From a virus: a stretch of DNA of 50,396 nt. The notes under the pieces are model-generated. The model saw only the letters and a program-made list of their open reading frames with translations. It had not been told where the DNA came from and did not search any database. Positions within the stretch are counted from its first letter, which is position 1, and each line of letters opens with the position of its first letter. The DNA lies in IMG/VR virus record IMGVR_UViG_3300033144_003191, positions 1 to 50,396 of that record. One strand, written 5' to 3'. A program made the translations under genes and the position numbers. This document shows positions 1 to 8,726 of the stretch, piece after piece.

Positions 1-205
1 CCTTGGCCGTATCAGAGGTCAGAGCCTTGCCGACACGCTGCTTGAGGCCCTTCTCCCCGATGGCTTTGCCGCCGGACTCGAGGAAGGCCTTGACCGTGGA
101 CCCGCCAGCCGCCGTCTTCTCGATGAAGGCGTCGAGCTCCTCAAAGGGGATGTCCGCCTCAGGCTCGGGCGACTCCGTCAGATCAGCTAGCCACGTATCA
201 AGCAT
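1..205 (-). CDS. Partial virion-cluster protein, N-terminal 68 residues
   Basis: The gene runs off the left edge of the window. The ATG at 205 follows a GGAGG on the minus strand (plus-strand cctcc at 211-215), five bases after the stop of the previous gene. The visible part is acidic at first (TESPEPEADIPFEEL) and then carries EKTA at residues 29-32 followed by a Gly/Ser/Ala stretch. The same EKxA tetrapeptide recurs in many virion proteins of this window. The protein is not recognised. Its place at the end of the structural operon suggests a virion or assembly protein. Confidence 0.75.
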   Translation of the reverse strand, partial: MLDTWLADLTESPEPEADIPFEELDAFIEKTAAGGSTVKAFLESGGKAIGEKGLKQRVGKALTSDTAK

Positions 206-214
206 CACGCCCTC

Positions 215-2815
215 CTAATAGCTCATGCCCATCGGTGCGGGACCCGCAGACACCACAGTCGGTGCTGGTGGCCGTGCCGGCCGCTTCTTCACGACACCGG
301 CTAGGGCTCCTCGGATACGCTCACCTGTTGTCGGCGTTGCTGAGAGCTGAGCGCCGCCGCTATGAACAGCGCGACCAGCCTGACCAGAAGCCGCTGCGTC
401 CGCTACTGCGGAGCGGTTGGCGCTAGCCTTTGCGGCTTTGTCCGCCATGATCTTCTTGGCCTGTGCCTGGAATGCCTCTTCGGAGATAGCACCACCGCCA
501 GAGCTGCCACTACCAGCTGCGGCCGGCGCCTTGGCTGCAGCTTGCTCGCCCCTGGCATAGTGCCGATCTGCTCGAACCTTGCTCACAGCGGACCGAGCCT
601 TCACGGCGTGACCCTTCAAAGCCTTGGCGCCCCGAAGCATGGCAGGAGCTCCACCTGCACCTGCAGCGGCTCCGGCCAGAGCCCCACCTATGGTAGCCAG
701 GGGGTTGCCGCCAGATGCTCCAGCACCAGTTGCAGCACCAACCCCAGCACCAGCCGCTCCCCCGATGCCGCGAGTCAGGAGCCCAGCCGGGATGGCGAGT
801 GCCGACTTCTCGACGCCCTTGTCGAAGGGCGAGGCCTTTGACGGCGTGCCAGCCTTGTAGTCGAGGAAGTCGTCGACCTTGGAGTTGTACTGATCCTGCT
901 TCGCAACGAGCTTCTTGAGTGCGGAGCGGATGCTGTCCTTGCCGGTTTGCTCCTTGATGGAGGGGGCCTGCGCCGGATCCTTCCCGGGAGCACACTCACA
1001 TCCACCAGAGGCCTTCTTCTTCTTGGGGAAGGAGACATCCGCACGTCGGCTGATCCTGACATCGACGTCGGGCTTCTTGACCCCAGTAGCAGCCCAGGAC
1101 GCCGGCTTGCCCATACGGCGCCGATGCTCCTTGCGGAGACGGGTGCCGATCTCGTAGGCACCGATGGCAGCGTCACGCCGCACGCCCCGGGGGGCCTGTT
1201 GGCTCTGCGAAATGCGTCCGAGCTTCCGGGCCGTCTCCTCGAGGGCGAGGCGCTGTCCCTCAGACTTGCGGTGCTGACCCACACCGATGGCAGCGCCACC
1301 AGCAGCAGCCACGCCACCCGCTGCCATGAGGGCCTTAGCCGCTGTGGACAGTGCGGCCTTCTTCGACATCCGCTGCTGGTACGCCTGCTGGATAAAGAAC
1401 CCAGGATCGCCGCCGCCCTCATTGAAAGATGGCATATTCGTGCCGTGCTTCTTGTTCCAAGCGCCGATCACGAGACGGTCGTAGTCGGCGGGCTTCAAGC
1501 CACCACCAGCCCCCTTGATCACCGAGTTGGCATGCTCCGCGAAACGATTGTACTCCTTCATACCGGCCGAGGTCGCACGCTCCTTTTGGCTAAGCCCAAA
1601 GAGCGCTGCCTTGAGCATGGCAGCCTTGGGCATCTGGTTCTCGGGGAGAAGCTGGCGCTTCTTCGACTCACGTCGCTTCGCCCAACCCTGATGGGCACGA
1701 GTACTACGGCGCTTCGTTGACTGCCGCTGCAAAGCCCCCACCGCGATGCCAGTGCCAGAAGCAGCTGCGCCGGTATAGGCTATGCCGCGGCGCAGTAGCT
1801 TGTGCTCATGATCCCTGACGATGTCGTCCGTGAGCCTACTAACCCCACCCATATCCCCCTTACTCGTAAGCTCACGAATAGTCTTCAACTGCGCAGGTGT
1901 TGCGATTGTCCCCTCTCTCTTCATGCCAATACCGCCAACACGCCTCAGGGCACTGACGACACCAGCAGCCTTGGGCATCTGTGGACCCGCGCCCGGTGTT
2001 GGCTGTCGTGCCGTAGGCACTCCAGGTGCTGCTGCCGGAGGCTGCTGAGCTTGCTGGGCCTGCGCCTCATCAGCTTGCTGGGCCTGCTGTACTGCCTCCT
2101 GCTGAGCGTTCTGGGCTTCCTGGGTCTCCTTGCCGGCCTTGCCACCCTGGCCCTGGCCCTGTGCGCCCTGGGCCTCTTCCTCTTGCACTGCGGCTTGCTC
2201 CTGCTCAGCCGCCATGCGGTCTGCCTGCGGGTTCTCTGCGGCGCTCTGCTGCATCTGCTCGGTGCTGGCACGAAGCTGGTCGAGTTGGGCCTTGAGCTCC
2301 TCGCCCATGTTGACGAGCTCCTCCCTCTTCTGGGAGGCAGCCATCTGGTCCTGCAGGCTGGTGTCGCGAGCCTGGATGGCCTGCTGCATGGCATCCTGCT
2401 TCTGCGTGGCCTCAGCCATCGCAGACTGGTTCGCTTGATCAGCCTGCATCTGAGATTCTTGAGCCTGCTGCTGTGACTGCTGCGACACCTGCTCGGCCTC
2501 AGCGGAGCGAGCCTCAGCATCCTGAAGAGCTTGGGCGAACTCCTCACGTTCTGCCACGACCTGCTCATAGTCCAAAGCCTTCTGGACCTGAGGATCAACC
2601 ATGGCCTTTCGCTGTGCGTTGGCCACTGCGGCTTCATCGCCCTGCGCGCACTTGTGCTTGAGCACAGCCAACTTCAAGAGTCCGGCATGGACCGACGCCG
2701 TCTTCTCCGGCGGCGGAGGCGGGGTAGTCGAACGAAACAAGTCCACCATGAAGGCAGATGCCGAGTCCTGAGGGATTCGGGTGAAATCAAGAACCATGTC
2801 CTCAAATGACGACAT
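215..2815 (-). CDS. Large Gln/Ala-rich coiled-coil virion protein
   Basis: This is a protein of about 866 residues in the structural operon. After a short globular start it has PPPPPEKTA near residue 40, then a long charged and Gln/Ala-rich segment from about 70 to 270 that should form coiled coil. A Pro/Gln-rich linker follows, and then several blocks of small hydrophobic residues rich in Gly and Ala (about 480-510 and 660-720) that could insert in membrane. Lys-rich basic stretches alternate with these blocks. The in-frame GTG at 2818 lies only two bases from the GGAGG, so the ATG at 2815 (five-base spacing) is the better start. The composition resembles injected or internal head proteins of large phages, but no family is recognised. 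VEKSA and EKTA match the recurrent EKxA pattern. Confidence 0.8.
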   Translation of the reverse strand: MSSFEDMVLDFTRIPQDSASAFMVDLFRSTTPPPPPEKTASVHAGLLKLAVLKHKCAQGDEAAVANAQRKAMVDPQVQKALDYEQVVAEREEFAQALQDAEARSAEAEQVSQQSQQQAQESQMQADQANQSAMAEATQKQDAMQQAIQARDTSLQDQMAASQKREELVNMGEELKAQLDQLRASTEQMQQSAAENPQADRMAAEQEQAAVQEEEAQGAQGQGQGGKAGKETQEAQNAQQEAVQQAQQADEAQAQQAQQPPAAAPGVPTARQPTPGAGPQMPKAAGVVSALRRVGGIGMKREGTIATPAQLKTIRELTSKGDMGGVSRLTDDIVRDHEHKLLRRGIAYTGAAASGTGIAVGALQRQSTKRRSTRAHQGWAKRRESKKRQLLPENQMPKAAMLKAALFGLSQKERATSAGMKEYNRFAEHANSVIKGAGGGLKPADYDRLVIGAWNKKHGTNMPSFNEGGGDPGFFIQQAYQQRMSKKAALSTAAKALMAAGGVAAAGGAAIGVGQHRKSEGQRLALEETARKLGRISQSQQAPRGVRRDAAIGAYEIGTRLRKEHRRRMGKPASWAATGVKKPDVDVRISRRADVSFPKKKKASGGCECAPGKDPAQAPSIKEQTGKDSIRSALKKLVAKQDQYNSKVDDFLDYKAGTPSKASPFDKGVEKSALAIPAGLLTRGIGGAAGAGVGAATGAGASGGNPLATIGGALAGAAAGAGGAPAMLRGAKALKGHAVKARSAVSKVRADRHYARGEQAAAKAPAAAGSGSSGGGAISEEAFQAQAKKIMADKAAKASANRSAVADAAASGQAGRAVHSGGAQLSATPTTGERIRGALAGVVKKRPARPPAPTVVSAGPAPMGMSY

Positions 2816-2824
2816 CACTGCCTC

Positions 2825-3313
2825 CTAAGCGTAGATCAGGACGGTCCAGGTGTCCTGCTCCGCAACGTGGAAATGGACGCTGTTGACATCCGCGGTCGCT
2901 ACCTGAGCCAGGACGGTATCGTCGCCAGGAGTAGCTCCCTCGGTAAACCCCAGCTCCTCGTTGGCGGTGCCGTTGCCCCTCACCGTCAGCGTATCATCAA
3001 CGAGCTTGAGAACGATACGGCTTCTGCGACCAACCACCGTAGGTCGATCAGAGCCGACCAACAGCGCCATCACCACCCCAACGAGCGTGGCGTCGGTGGA
3101 CTCAATCTCCGCGATGATTTCCTTGTACTTCCAGAGCCTCGACTTGGCAGGTGCAAACGTAGTCGTGAGGTTGCCGGCGCCCACGTCGATGATGAACGTC
3201 TTGCCATCAACGTCTGCGCCCGCAAAGAGATCGACGCCACCGAGCAGCGAACCGTTCAGGTAGTCGTCCATCTCCCGCTTGGAGCTAAACACTATCGTTG
3301 ACCATGCCGCCAT
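2825..3313 (-). CDS. Structural protein, tandem paralogue A
   Basis: This 162-residue protein is clearly related to its upstream neighbour. Both begin with a Trp/Ser-Lys-Arg block ending in DYLNG, share a VDG-T-IID-G-G-T-TF pattern, then LLV--D, a TLTVRG-GTAN-GF stretch, ATP-DDTV, and end in a QD-W-V-YA tail. The predicted fold is mostly beta strand. A good GGAGGAT precedes the ATG. The pair probably arose by duplication and could form a tail, decoration or head-tail joining component. No named family was recognised. Confidence 0.8.
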   Translation of the reverse strand: MAAWSTIVFSSKREMDDYLNGSLLGGVDLFAGADVDGKTFIIDVGAGNLTTTFAPAKSRLWKYKEIIAEIESTDATLVGVVMALLVGSDRPTVVGRRSRIVLKLVDDTLTVRGNGTANEELGFTEGATPGDDTVLAQVATADVNSVHFHVAEQDTWTVLIYA

Positions 3314-3322
3314 GCCATCCTC

Positions 3323-3802
3323 CTATGCGTAGGTCGTTACCAACCACGCATCCTGCTCGTCGTGCTGCTGCTGAATCGATTGTACATCGGTGTCAGCAAA
3401 CTCCACGCTCACGGTGTCGTTGGCAGGCGTCGCCGGGCCATCAAACCCGAAGACGGAGTTAGCGGTGCCAGTCCCCCGAACAGTCAGGGTGCCGTCCCGA
3501 TCCAACTTGAGCTGCGACCTCGCAGGGTTGTACTGGGCATGGTCCTGGCTCACCAGCAGTTTCGAAGCAAGCCCCGTCAAGGAGGCATTGATCTTGACAA
3601 CGATCTCGTCCATCGTCCAGGCCCGACCCAGGGCCGCACTGAACGTGACTGTGACGTCACCCCCACCGATGTCGATGATGAGCGTCAAGCCATCGACAAC
3701 GAAACCACCCGCAGGAGCGATAGCCTTCGAGATGATGGCCCCATTCAAGTAGTCGACCATGTCCCGCTTCGAATGGAAGTAGTTCGTCTTCCACAAAGCC
3801 AT
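3323..3802 (-). CDS. Structural protein, tandem paralogue B
   Basis: This 159-residue protein is the first copy, in transcription order, of a tandem duplicate. The conserved blocks are SKRDMVDYLNG near residue 11, VDGLTLIIDIGGGDVTVTF near 36, DGTLTVRGTGTANSVFGF near 105 and the final QDAWLVTTYA. The two copies differ most in the middle, where an amphipathic region aligns with EIV/EII. The predicted fold is beta-rich. Retention of both copies suggests that they form a hetero-oligomer or occupy two positions in the particle. Function is unknown. Confidence 0.8.
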   Translation of the reverse strand: MALWKTNYFHSKRDMVDYLNGAIISKAIAPAGGFVVDGLTLIIDIGGGDVTVTFSAALGRAWTMDEIVVKINASLTGLASKLLVSQDHAQYNPARSQLKLDRDGTLTVRGTGTANSVFGFDGPATPANDTVSVEFADTDVQSIQQQHDEQDAWLVTTYA

Positions 3803-3806
3803 GCCA

Positions 3807-4331
3807 TCACCTCGTTAGATCGATGTGGTAGTAGCCAGACAGAGCAAAGTACTCGGTGTGAGCTCCGCTAGGACCGCCAAGCAAGGACTCGATGTTCCAA
3901 GCCGTCTTGACCTTGTCTCGACCCATTTCCCACTGACGCTGGAACAACTGAATCCAGGCCTGGAGGAGAGGCGTCTTGTCCGACACTGCTACGTTGAGCC
4001 CACCATCCGAGAATGGCAGGTGGTTGCGTGTTTGCAGGATGCCGACACTGTACAAGAGGTTCATGACAGTGCCCTTGCGCAGCAGCGAGGCCTGATTGTT
4101 GGAGATTAGATCGGAGAATGTGTACGTCCCGATCATAGGAGGAGAGCCGTTGAAGTCCTCGATGGCGTCGATGACGGCCCATGCAATCATCCGAGGGCTA
4201 GACTCCTCCCCAGCGACGAGCCGATTCAACTCCGGGAAATCCCGGATGAACAGCCGAATCGTGGACACGAACTGTTGGAACTCCTGGCTCGCTCCCGGAA
4301 TCGCCTCTGGATCAGGTAGGCCTTGAAGCAT
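3807..4331 (-). CDS. Conserved-looking structural protein
   Basis: This 174-residue protein starts immediately after the stop of the upstream gene (TAG then ATG). It is mostly helical with a central SDLISNNQASLLRKGTVMNL segment and ends with an aromatic FALSGYYHIDLTR tail. No transmembrane segment or metal site is visible. Its place between the capsid gene and the duplicated beta proteins fits a head-completion or tail-connector role, but that is inference from position only. Confidence 0.75.
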   Translation of the reverse strand: MLQGLPDPEAIPGASQEFQQFVSTIRLFIRDFPELNRLVAGEESSPRMIAWAVIDAIEDFNGSPPMIGTYTFSDLISNNQASLLRKGTVMNLLYSVGILQTRNHLPFSDGGLNVAVSDKTPLLQAWIQLFQRQWEMGRDKVKTAWNIESLLGGPSGAHTEYFALSGYYHIDLTR

Positions 4332-4706
4332 CTACTTCCTCGTCCGCTTCTTGGTCCTCTTGGGCTCAACGACCATGGGCTCCTCGATCACGACGTCCTC
4401 GTACTTCTCCACAGCCTCAGCCTCCTCAGCTGCCTTGGCCTCCTCAGCTGCCTTGGCCTCCTCAGCTGCCTTGGATGCCGCGTCCTCCTCCGCACGACGA
4501 GCGGCCTGGTACCACTCCGGGATGGAGTCGACGCTGATTGCGTCGTTGACCAGGAGACCTGCCACTGTGCGAAGTGGGAAGTCGTCTGGGACCTGGGCGT
4601 GGTTCCCCGGGTCCACGAACCGAGTCCCGATGCGGAGGCGCTTCGGCCGAAGGGCCGGCTTCCTCCATACCGGGTTGCGGTCCGTGAGGTTATAGATCGT
4701 TCTCAT
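4332..4706 (-). CDS. Small virion-cluster protein with KAAEEA repeats
   Basis: This 124-residue protein has a basic globular N-terminal half containing NHAQVPDDFPLRTVAGL. The C-terminal half is a charged helix built from repeated AAEEAK units and ends in the basic KRTKKRTRK. An 18-bp unit repeated three times at 4421-4474 encodes the helix. The start overlaps the stop of the upstream gene by four bases (ATGA), so translation is probably coupled. The function is unknown; the N-terminal half may be a small adaptor or connector domain. Confidence 0.75.
   Translation of the reverse strand: MRTIYNLTDRNPVWRKPALRPKRLRIGTRFVDPGNHAQVPDDFPLRTVAGLLVNDAISVDSIPEWYQAARRAEEDAASKAAEEAKAAEEAKAAEEAEAVEKYEDVVIEEPMVVEPKRTKKRTRK
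4421..4474. repeat. 18-bp tandem repeat, three copies
   Basis: The unit cctcctcagctgccttgg occurs three times head to tail inside the small virion-cluster gene at 4332-4706. It encodes six residues per unit, so copy-number change would lengthen or shorten the acidic/Ala helix without a frameshift. Confidence 0.95.
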
Positions 4707-5179
4707 GACAGCTTCTCCAGAATCTCGCGCTTCGTCATCGGCTCGAGCTCGGATTCGTCCTTGCCGAGGACGGTCGCGGCGTGTGACATGAGCCTTGTCT
4801 TCGTCCAGGTCATGTCCGGAAGATCGTCCTCGTCCATCTCCTTCGCCTCAGGCTCGGGCTCATCCAGCTCTGGGGCCGGTTCTGGAGTCGGCTCCTTCGG
4901 CGGGGGCGGAGCCTTCTCGACAAGCTCCCTGAAGTCGTAGAGCGGCCCCTCCGGGGACCCGACATGGACATTGAGAATGCCCCGATCATGGTAGCTCTTC
5001 AGCTCCTCCTTGAATTGCTCCAGGAGGTCGGGGCGGAGCTCTACGCCGGCCGGGCCCCGAACCAAGCGAATCTGACCGTTGCAGAGGTCCTGCTTGAAGC
5101 GGTGACGCTCTGGGGACTGCGCCCTCTGCAACCGCGTCTCTACACGACGAACCGTGCTCACCAACCAATATCTCGACAT
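4703..5179 (-). CDS. Virion-cluster protein with Pro/Glu-rich linker
   Basis: This 158-residue protein has a basic first half with RRVETRLQRAQ and FKQDLCNGQIRL. A Pro/Glu/Asp-rich linker follows at about 90-120, and a small C-terminal helical domain ends in TKREILEKLS. The C-terminal part resembles short HeH/LEM-like helix-extended-loop-helix domains seen in phage head proteins, but the match is only by eye. It is the first gene after the terminator that follows the probable capsid gene, so it is presumably expressed at a lower level. Confidence 0.75.
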   Translation of the reverse strand: MSRYWLVSTVRRVETRLQRAQSPERHRFKQDLCNGQIRLVRGPAGVELRPDLLEQFKEELKSYHDRGILNVHVGSPEGPLYDFRELVEKAPPPPKEPTPEPAPELDEPEPEAKEMDEDDLPDMTWTKTRLMSHAATVLGKDESELEPMTKREILEKLS

Positions 5180-5196
5180 CTCGTCACCCCTTCATG

Positions 5197-5234
5197 AAGA
5201 AAAGGGCGCGGCGCCAACGTCGGACGCCGCGCCC
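5197..5234 (-). terminator. Rho-independent terminator after the capsid gene
   Basis: On the minus strand a perfect 10-bp GC stem (plus-strand arms 5204-5213 gggcgcggcg and 5225-5234 cgccgcgccc, 11-base loop) is followed by TTTTCTT (5203-5197). It lies 31 bases past the stop of the probable major capsid gene and just before the ribosome site of the next gene. Partial read-through would set the ratio of capsid to downstream structural proteins. Confidence 0.92.
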
Positions 5235-5265
5235 CATCAGGACACAGAACTCGAGGCCGCAGCTG

Positions 5266-6396
5266 CTAGAAGCTCACGACCTGCGGGAAGCTCAGCCCCT
5301 GATCGACACGGTTGTTCACCGCCCCAAGGTCCTCCTCGTTCACGGGGATGACGCTGGAGAGGATGCCATCCGCATCGTTGGTGGTCGCGTCGCCCGAGTA
5401 GAGCTCGAGCTTGCGAACCGCCGCGATGTTGATGACGGCCATGGCGATGTCCTCCCAGGACTGCCACGTGATCAAGTTCGCGATCTTGTCGATGTAGAAC
5501 TTGACGTTGTTCAGGATGTAGAACTTCCCGAAGAACTCCGGCTTCGTGAAGACGTAGACGTTTCCGGTCCTCAGGATGTCCGTCTTGATCGTCCGCACGA
5601 AGGCATGGCCGAGGAGCAGGGTGTACTTGTACCCATCGGTGGTGGTCTCCGACTGGAGCTTGTCACCGAGATCCTCGACGGTCCACTGCAGGATGTCCGT
5701 GAACTCCCCCTCCGTCATCAGGAAGCGTTCCGCACGCAGCCTGTTGAGGTTGAGGAGCTTCAGGAGGTTGACGAGGTCCGGCCGCTGGAGCGGGCGGACC
5801 ACCGCATCGTTGGTCGAGGCAGCGCGAGCGAGGGAACCCTTGCGGATTGCGACCTCGACCACGGAGCCGGCGACGATTCCCGATGCGTTGAGAGCGGTGA
5901 CGGAACCGCTGTTGGCCTCCTGCTGGAGAGCCTGGCAGGCCGCCTCGATGTGGATCGTGAACTCCCGGTCCTCGATCTCCTGGATGTCCTTCACCGAGTT
6001 GTCCTCGATGATCTTGGTGACGGGCATCTCGTAGGCCAGTAGCTCCTGCTCCGTCTTCTCGAACTTCTCCGAGGAGATGGTGTAGAAGGGCACCTCTGCT
6101 CGAGGCGCACGGATGAACCTGGCAGTGGGCTGGCCACGGAACGTGATCGCCATGGCCCGAGACTCGGGCTCGACGTCCACGATCTTCACGAGGGTGTCGT
6201 GATTGACTGAGCGCTGGCAGTCCGCCTTGGTGACCATCTCCGGGGGGATGATCTGGCGGGAGTAGGCTACCTCGCGCAGTCTGTCACGGATGTAGGACCC
6301 ACCGAACGCTGCGATCTTCTCTTTGGCCTCTGCCGAGTCCAGCTTGGTGGCAAAGAGCTCGTTGAGAACCCGCGGATTGACTTGCTGCTGCGTCAT
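5266..6396 (-). CDS. Probable major capsid protein
   Basis: This 376-residue protein has the size and layout expected for an HK97-fold capsid subunit: a helical N-terminus, a mixed alpha/beta body and a hydrophobic C-terminal domain near 300-340 (KIANLITW, IAMAVINIAAVRKLEL). It is preceded in the operon by a decoration-like gene and scaffold-like proteins, with the putative protease further upstream. A strong terminator follows it, a common arrangement for the most abundant phage protein. EKIAAFGGSY at residues 26-35 carries the EKxA motif and could be a processing site. No diagnostic catalytic motif exists for capsid proteins, so the call rests on context and shape. Another abundant structural role is possible. 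Confidence 0.7.
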   Translation of the reverse strand: MTQQQVNPRVLNELFATKLDSAEAKEKIAAFGGSYIRDRLREVAYSRQIIPPEMVTKADCQRSVNHDTLVKIVDVEPESRAMAITFRGQPTARFIRAPRAEVPFYTISSEKFEKTEQELLAYEMPVTKIIEDNSVKDIQEIEDREFTIHIEAACQALQQEANSGSVTALNASGIVAGSVVEVAIRKGSLARAASTNDAVVRPLQRPDLVNLLKLLNLNRLRAERFLMTEGEFTDILQWTVEDLGDKLQSETTTDGYKYTLLLGHAFVRTIKTDILRTGNVYVFTKPEFFGKFYILNNVKFYIDKIANLITWQSWEDIAMAVINIAAVRKLELYSGDATTNDADGILSSVIPVNEEDLGAVNNRVDQGLSFPQVVSF

Positions 6397-6425
6397 TCGC
6401 TTATCTCCGTTTCCTTTCCGCCGCT

Positions 6426-6893
6426 CTACGCCTGCGTGTGCAGGAAGCGAAGGTAGCCTCCGTTGGCTGCCGCGGTTCGAAGCACGTATCCGACGGTGAG
6501 GTCGGTCGATGCTTGGGTGTTGAGACCAGACAGCGTCGTGGTGAGGGACTTCGGCGTGTTGAGCACGGTGTCGACCATGAGGGCGTCACCGAGCGCGGGC
6601 GCCGAAGTGTCCTCATCGTAGACGTAGGTGTCAGCCATGTAGTGACCGAGCAGAAGCACGGTGACCTGACCGATGGCCTGCGTGTCGCTGCGGCCCTTCT
6701 CGTCGATCATGGCGAAGGCCGGAACAGTACCGTCGCCACGAACGAGCTTGAAGTTTGCATCGAACTGGAGGAACTCCCCCTGCTCGAGCGGGGCCGCGTT
6801 GTTCGGGTTCAGCAGAGTACGATCTGCGAGCTCGAAGGTCTGCCGCTCCTGCGCCTGGAACGGCGTGAGAAGCTTGAAGTTGACTTGTGCCAT
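6426..6893 (-). CDS. Putative head decoration or stabilisation protein
   Basis: This 155-residue beta-rich protein lies directly upstream of the probable capsid gene. It has no Cys, has a GDGTVPAFAMIDEKGRSD stretch near residues 53-70, and ends in YLRFLHTQA. Small beta proteins next to the capsid gene commonly bind the capsid lattice as cement proteins. The strong AAAGGAA ribosome site four bases from the start fits high expression. The function is inferred from size, fold class and position. Confidence 0.6.
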   Translation of the reverse strand: MAQVNFKLLTPFQAQERQTFELADRTLLNPNNAAPLEQGEFLQFDANFKLVRGDGTVPAFAMIDEKGRSDTQAIGQVTVLLLGHYMADTYVYDEDTSAPALGDALMVDTVLNTPKSLTTTLSGLNTQASTDLTVGYVLRTAAANGGYLRFLHTQA

Positions 6894-6922
6894 TTCCTTT
6901 GGCTCCGTTTCTTCCCTTGGGC

Positions 6923-7297
6923 CTACGCCAAATCGCCCAGGATGAAGTTCTCGAAGTCACTGAGACTGTGCCCAGCGACATCAGCGAGCTCGCCAAGGGG
7001 CCTGTCGGCCGCACTCAGCGCGATTGCTTCCTCGATGACGTCGAGCCTGCCAGAATCGGCCTGCTTCTCCAACATCGAGACCCGCTCCTCGAAGGAGTGG
7101 CTGGAATCCAGTCCCTTCTCCTCCATTGCTGCCGCGATCTTCGAGATGCGGTCAGCCGTGGCACGCTTCGTGAGCTCGGTCTCCGCCGAGACTGCACGGG
7201 TGCGCCACTGGTTACGATCTTCATCGAGAGCCTGCAGAGTGCCAGGCACCTCAGCGATGACCGCGGCGATCTTCTCCGCACTGATCTTTGTCTTCAT
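6923..7297 (-). CDS. Small helical scaffold-like protein
   Basis: This 124-residue protein is almost wholly helical and charged. It begins MKTKISAEKIAAV, and the EKIAA at 8-12 is identical to that in the probable capsid protein (26-30). The rest predicts coiled coil up to an acidic, hydrophobic C-terminus (SDFENFILGDLA). An acidic helical protein upstream of a capsid gene is typical of scaffolding or core proteins removed by the prohead protease, but the role is inferred. The start has a clean TAAGGAGG. Confidence 0.65.
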   Translation of the reverse strand: MKTKISAEKIAAVIAEVPGTLQALDEDRNQWRTRAVSAETELTKRATADRISKIAAAMEEKGLDSSHSFEERVSMLEKQADSGRLDVIEEAIALSAADRPLGELADVAGHSLSDFENFILGDLA

Positions 7298-7309
7298 CGA
7301 AGTGCCTCC

Positions 7310-8716
7310 TTACATCTGCGGAGCTGGTGTACCGCCCGCCATTGACCCGGACGGAGACGCTGAGGGAGTCACAGTGGACGGTACTGCGTTTCCCGCACCC
7401 TGGGGGGCAGCCATCTGACTGCGCTTCTCCGACCCCTCGTTCGCCCGCCGCCGAGCCACAGCAGCGAGCTTGTGGAAATAGCACGCCTCTTCTCCAGGCT
7501 GACACTTGCAGCCCTCAGAGGCGATCTTCGACAAGGCGGCTCGAGCCTGCACCGCTGCGATCTTGGCGCCTGCTTGATTCACCTTGTCTGAGCCCAGTGC
7601 CTCGTCCAGGACCTTGTCCGTGGCCGAAGTCTGGGCCGGCTCACCCAAGACCTCCTTCATCCGCTTCTTCGGCACCGCCGCAGTCTGCACCTTCTTGGTG
7701 CTGGTGGCAGCCTCATTCGAGCCCACCATCTTCTCTTGCGACGTCACCTCGGCGGGCCGCTTCATCGAGGATGGCTTGTCCTCTGGAAGCGCACTGGTCT
7801 TCGATGCCGAGATCGTGGCTGGGTTGATTGCGTCTTCCGCCTTCTTCTCCTTGTTCCTCTTGCGGAGAGCCAGCGGAACCGCGACGCCAGTACCGGCAGC
7901 CGTGGTAGCAGCGGCGCCGATGCCGACCTTCTTCGCGATGCTCTTGCCGCGCGCCTTGGCTGCGGCGTGAGCTGCCTCAGTGGCTGCGCCGACCTGCTGC
8001 TCTGCACGTGCGGCTTGGCCACCAGCCCCCAGGGCGCCACTGGTCTCAGCGGCCCCCTTCAGGTTCTTGGCCTTGGTACTCAAAGCCTTGATCTCCTCCT
8101 TGCCAGCGCCCGGCGCCTTGCGACCGATCCACTTCAGGCCCTGGCTGACCGTCCCGCCCTCCTTGTCCATGGCTCCGAGGATCACTGCCTCGAGGGGGTT
8201 GGAGGCTTGCTTCAGGACCTCGCCTTGCGGACCGTGCATCATCTCCGCATTGGTCGCCATGGCGTTGTCGGGGTTCTTCTCGTTTCCGCCGGACCCCTTG
8301 GACTCCAGCGGGGTCTTCATCGGGATCTTGGTCTTGGCCTCGCCGCTGACATCGGACTGCTCGCCGCTGACAGGGGACTCGAGGTTGGTGTCCGACGCGC
8401 CAGGTCCCTTGCCGGGGCCGACGTTCTTGGCCGCTTCGTCCGCTGCGGCGGTGACGACCATGCCAGAATCGTCGACGATCTCTTGGACAGCAGCAGCGAG
8501 CTTCTGCACGTACTCGGAGCTACAGGCTTGCTTCTCCTGGTCCTCGTACGAGTCGGGGCTGCCGCCGCCTTGCTGGGCTTCTTCCTTGGCAGCCTTCCGC
8601 TCCGCCTCGTCCTTGGACATCTTCTTGTCCTTGGCTTCCTCAGCGAGCTTCGCCATACCGTCGGTCGAGGCCTCGTCAATGACCTGGTCGATCATATCTT
8701 GCAGGCTCAGCCTCAT
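7310..8716 (-). CDS. Ala/Lys-rich internal virion protein with one hydrophobic segment
   Basis: The protein has 468 residues. It starts with an acidic helix and a low-complexity KDKKMSKDEAERKAAKEEAQ region, then disordered Gly/Ser/Pro stretches. Near residues 265-290 a small-residue hydrophobic segment lies between basic clusters (KKVGIG... and LRKRNKEKK) and could cross a membrane. Further on there are four Cys/His residues in a short space (CKCQPGEEACYFH), a possible metal site, and a Pro/Ser-rich tail. Several K-x-A sites are present (KKAEDA, SKIASE, HKLAAV). The composition resembles phage internal or ejected head proteins. No family is recognised. Confidence 0.75.
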   Translation of the reverse strand: MRLSLQDMIDQVIDEASTDGMAKLAEEAKDKKMSKDEAERKAAKEEAQQGGGSPDSYEDQEKQACSSEYVQKLAAAVQEIVDDSGMVVTAAADEAAKNVGPGKGPGASDTNLESPVSGEQSDVSGEAKTKIPMKTPLESKGSGGNEKNPDNAMATNAEMMHGPQGEVLKQASNPLEAVILGAMDKEGGTVSQGLKWIGRKAPGAGKEEIKALSTKAKNLKGAAETSGALGAGGQAARAEQQVGAATEAAHAAAKARGKSIAKKVGIGAAATTAAGTGVAVPLALRKRNKEKKAEDAINPATISASKTSALPEDKPSSMKRPAEVTSQEKMVGSNEAATSTKKVQTAAVPKKRMKEVLGEPAQTSATDKVLDEALGSDKVNQAGAKIAAVQARAALSKIASEGCKCQPGEEACYFHKLAAVARRRANEGSEKRSQMAAPQGAGNAVPSTVTPSASPSGSMAGGTPAPQM

Positions 8717-8726
8717 AGGTTTCTCC

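Noticed and set aside
5194-6042. Plus-strand open frame of 282 codons opposite the capsid gene
   Set aside because: It is an antisense shadow, beginning within the terminator hairpin and lacking a ribosome site.
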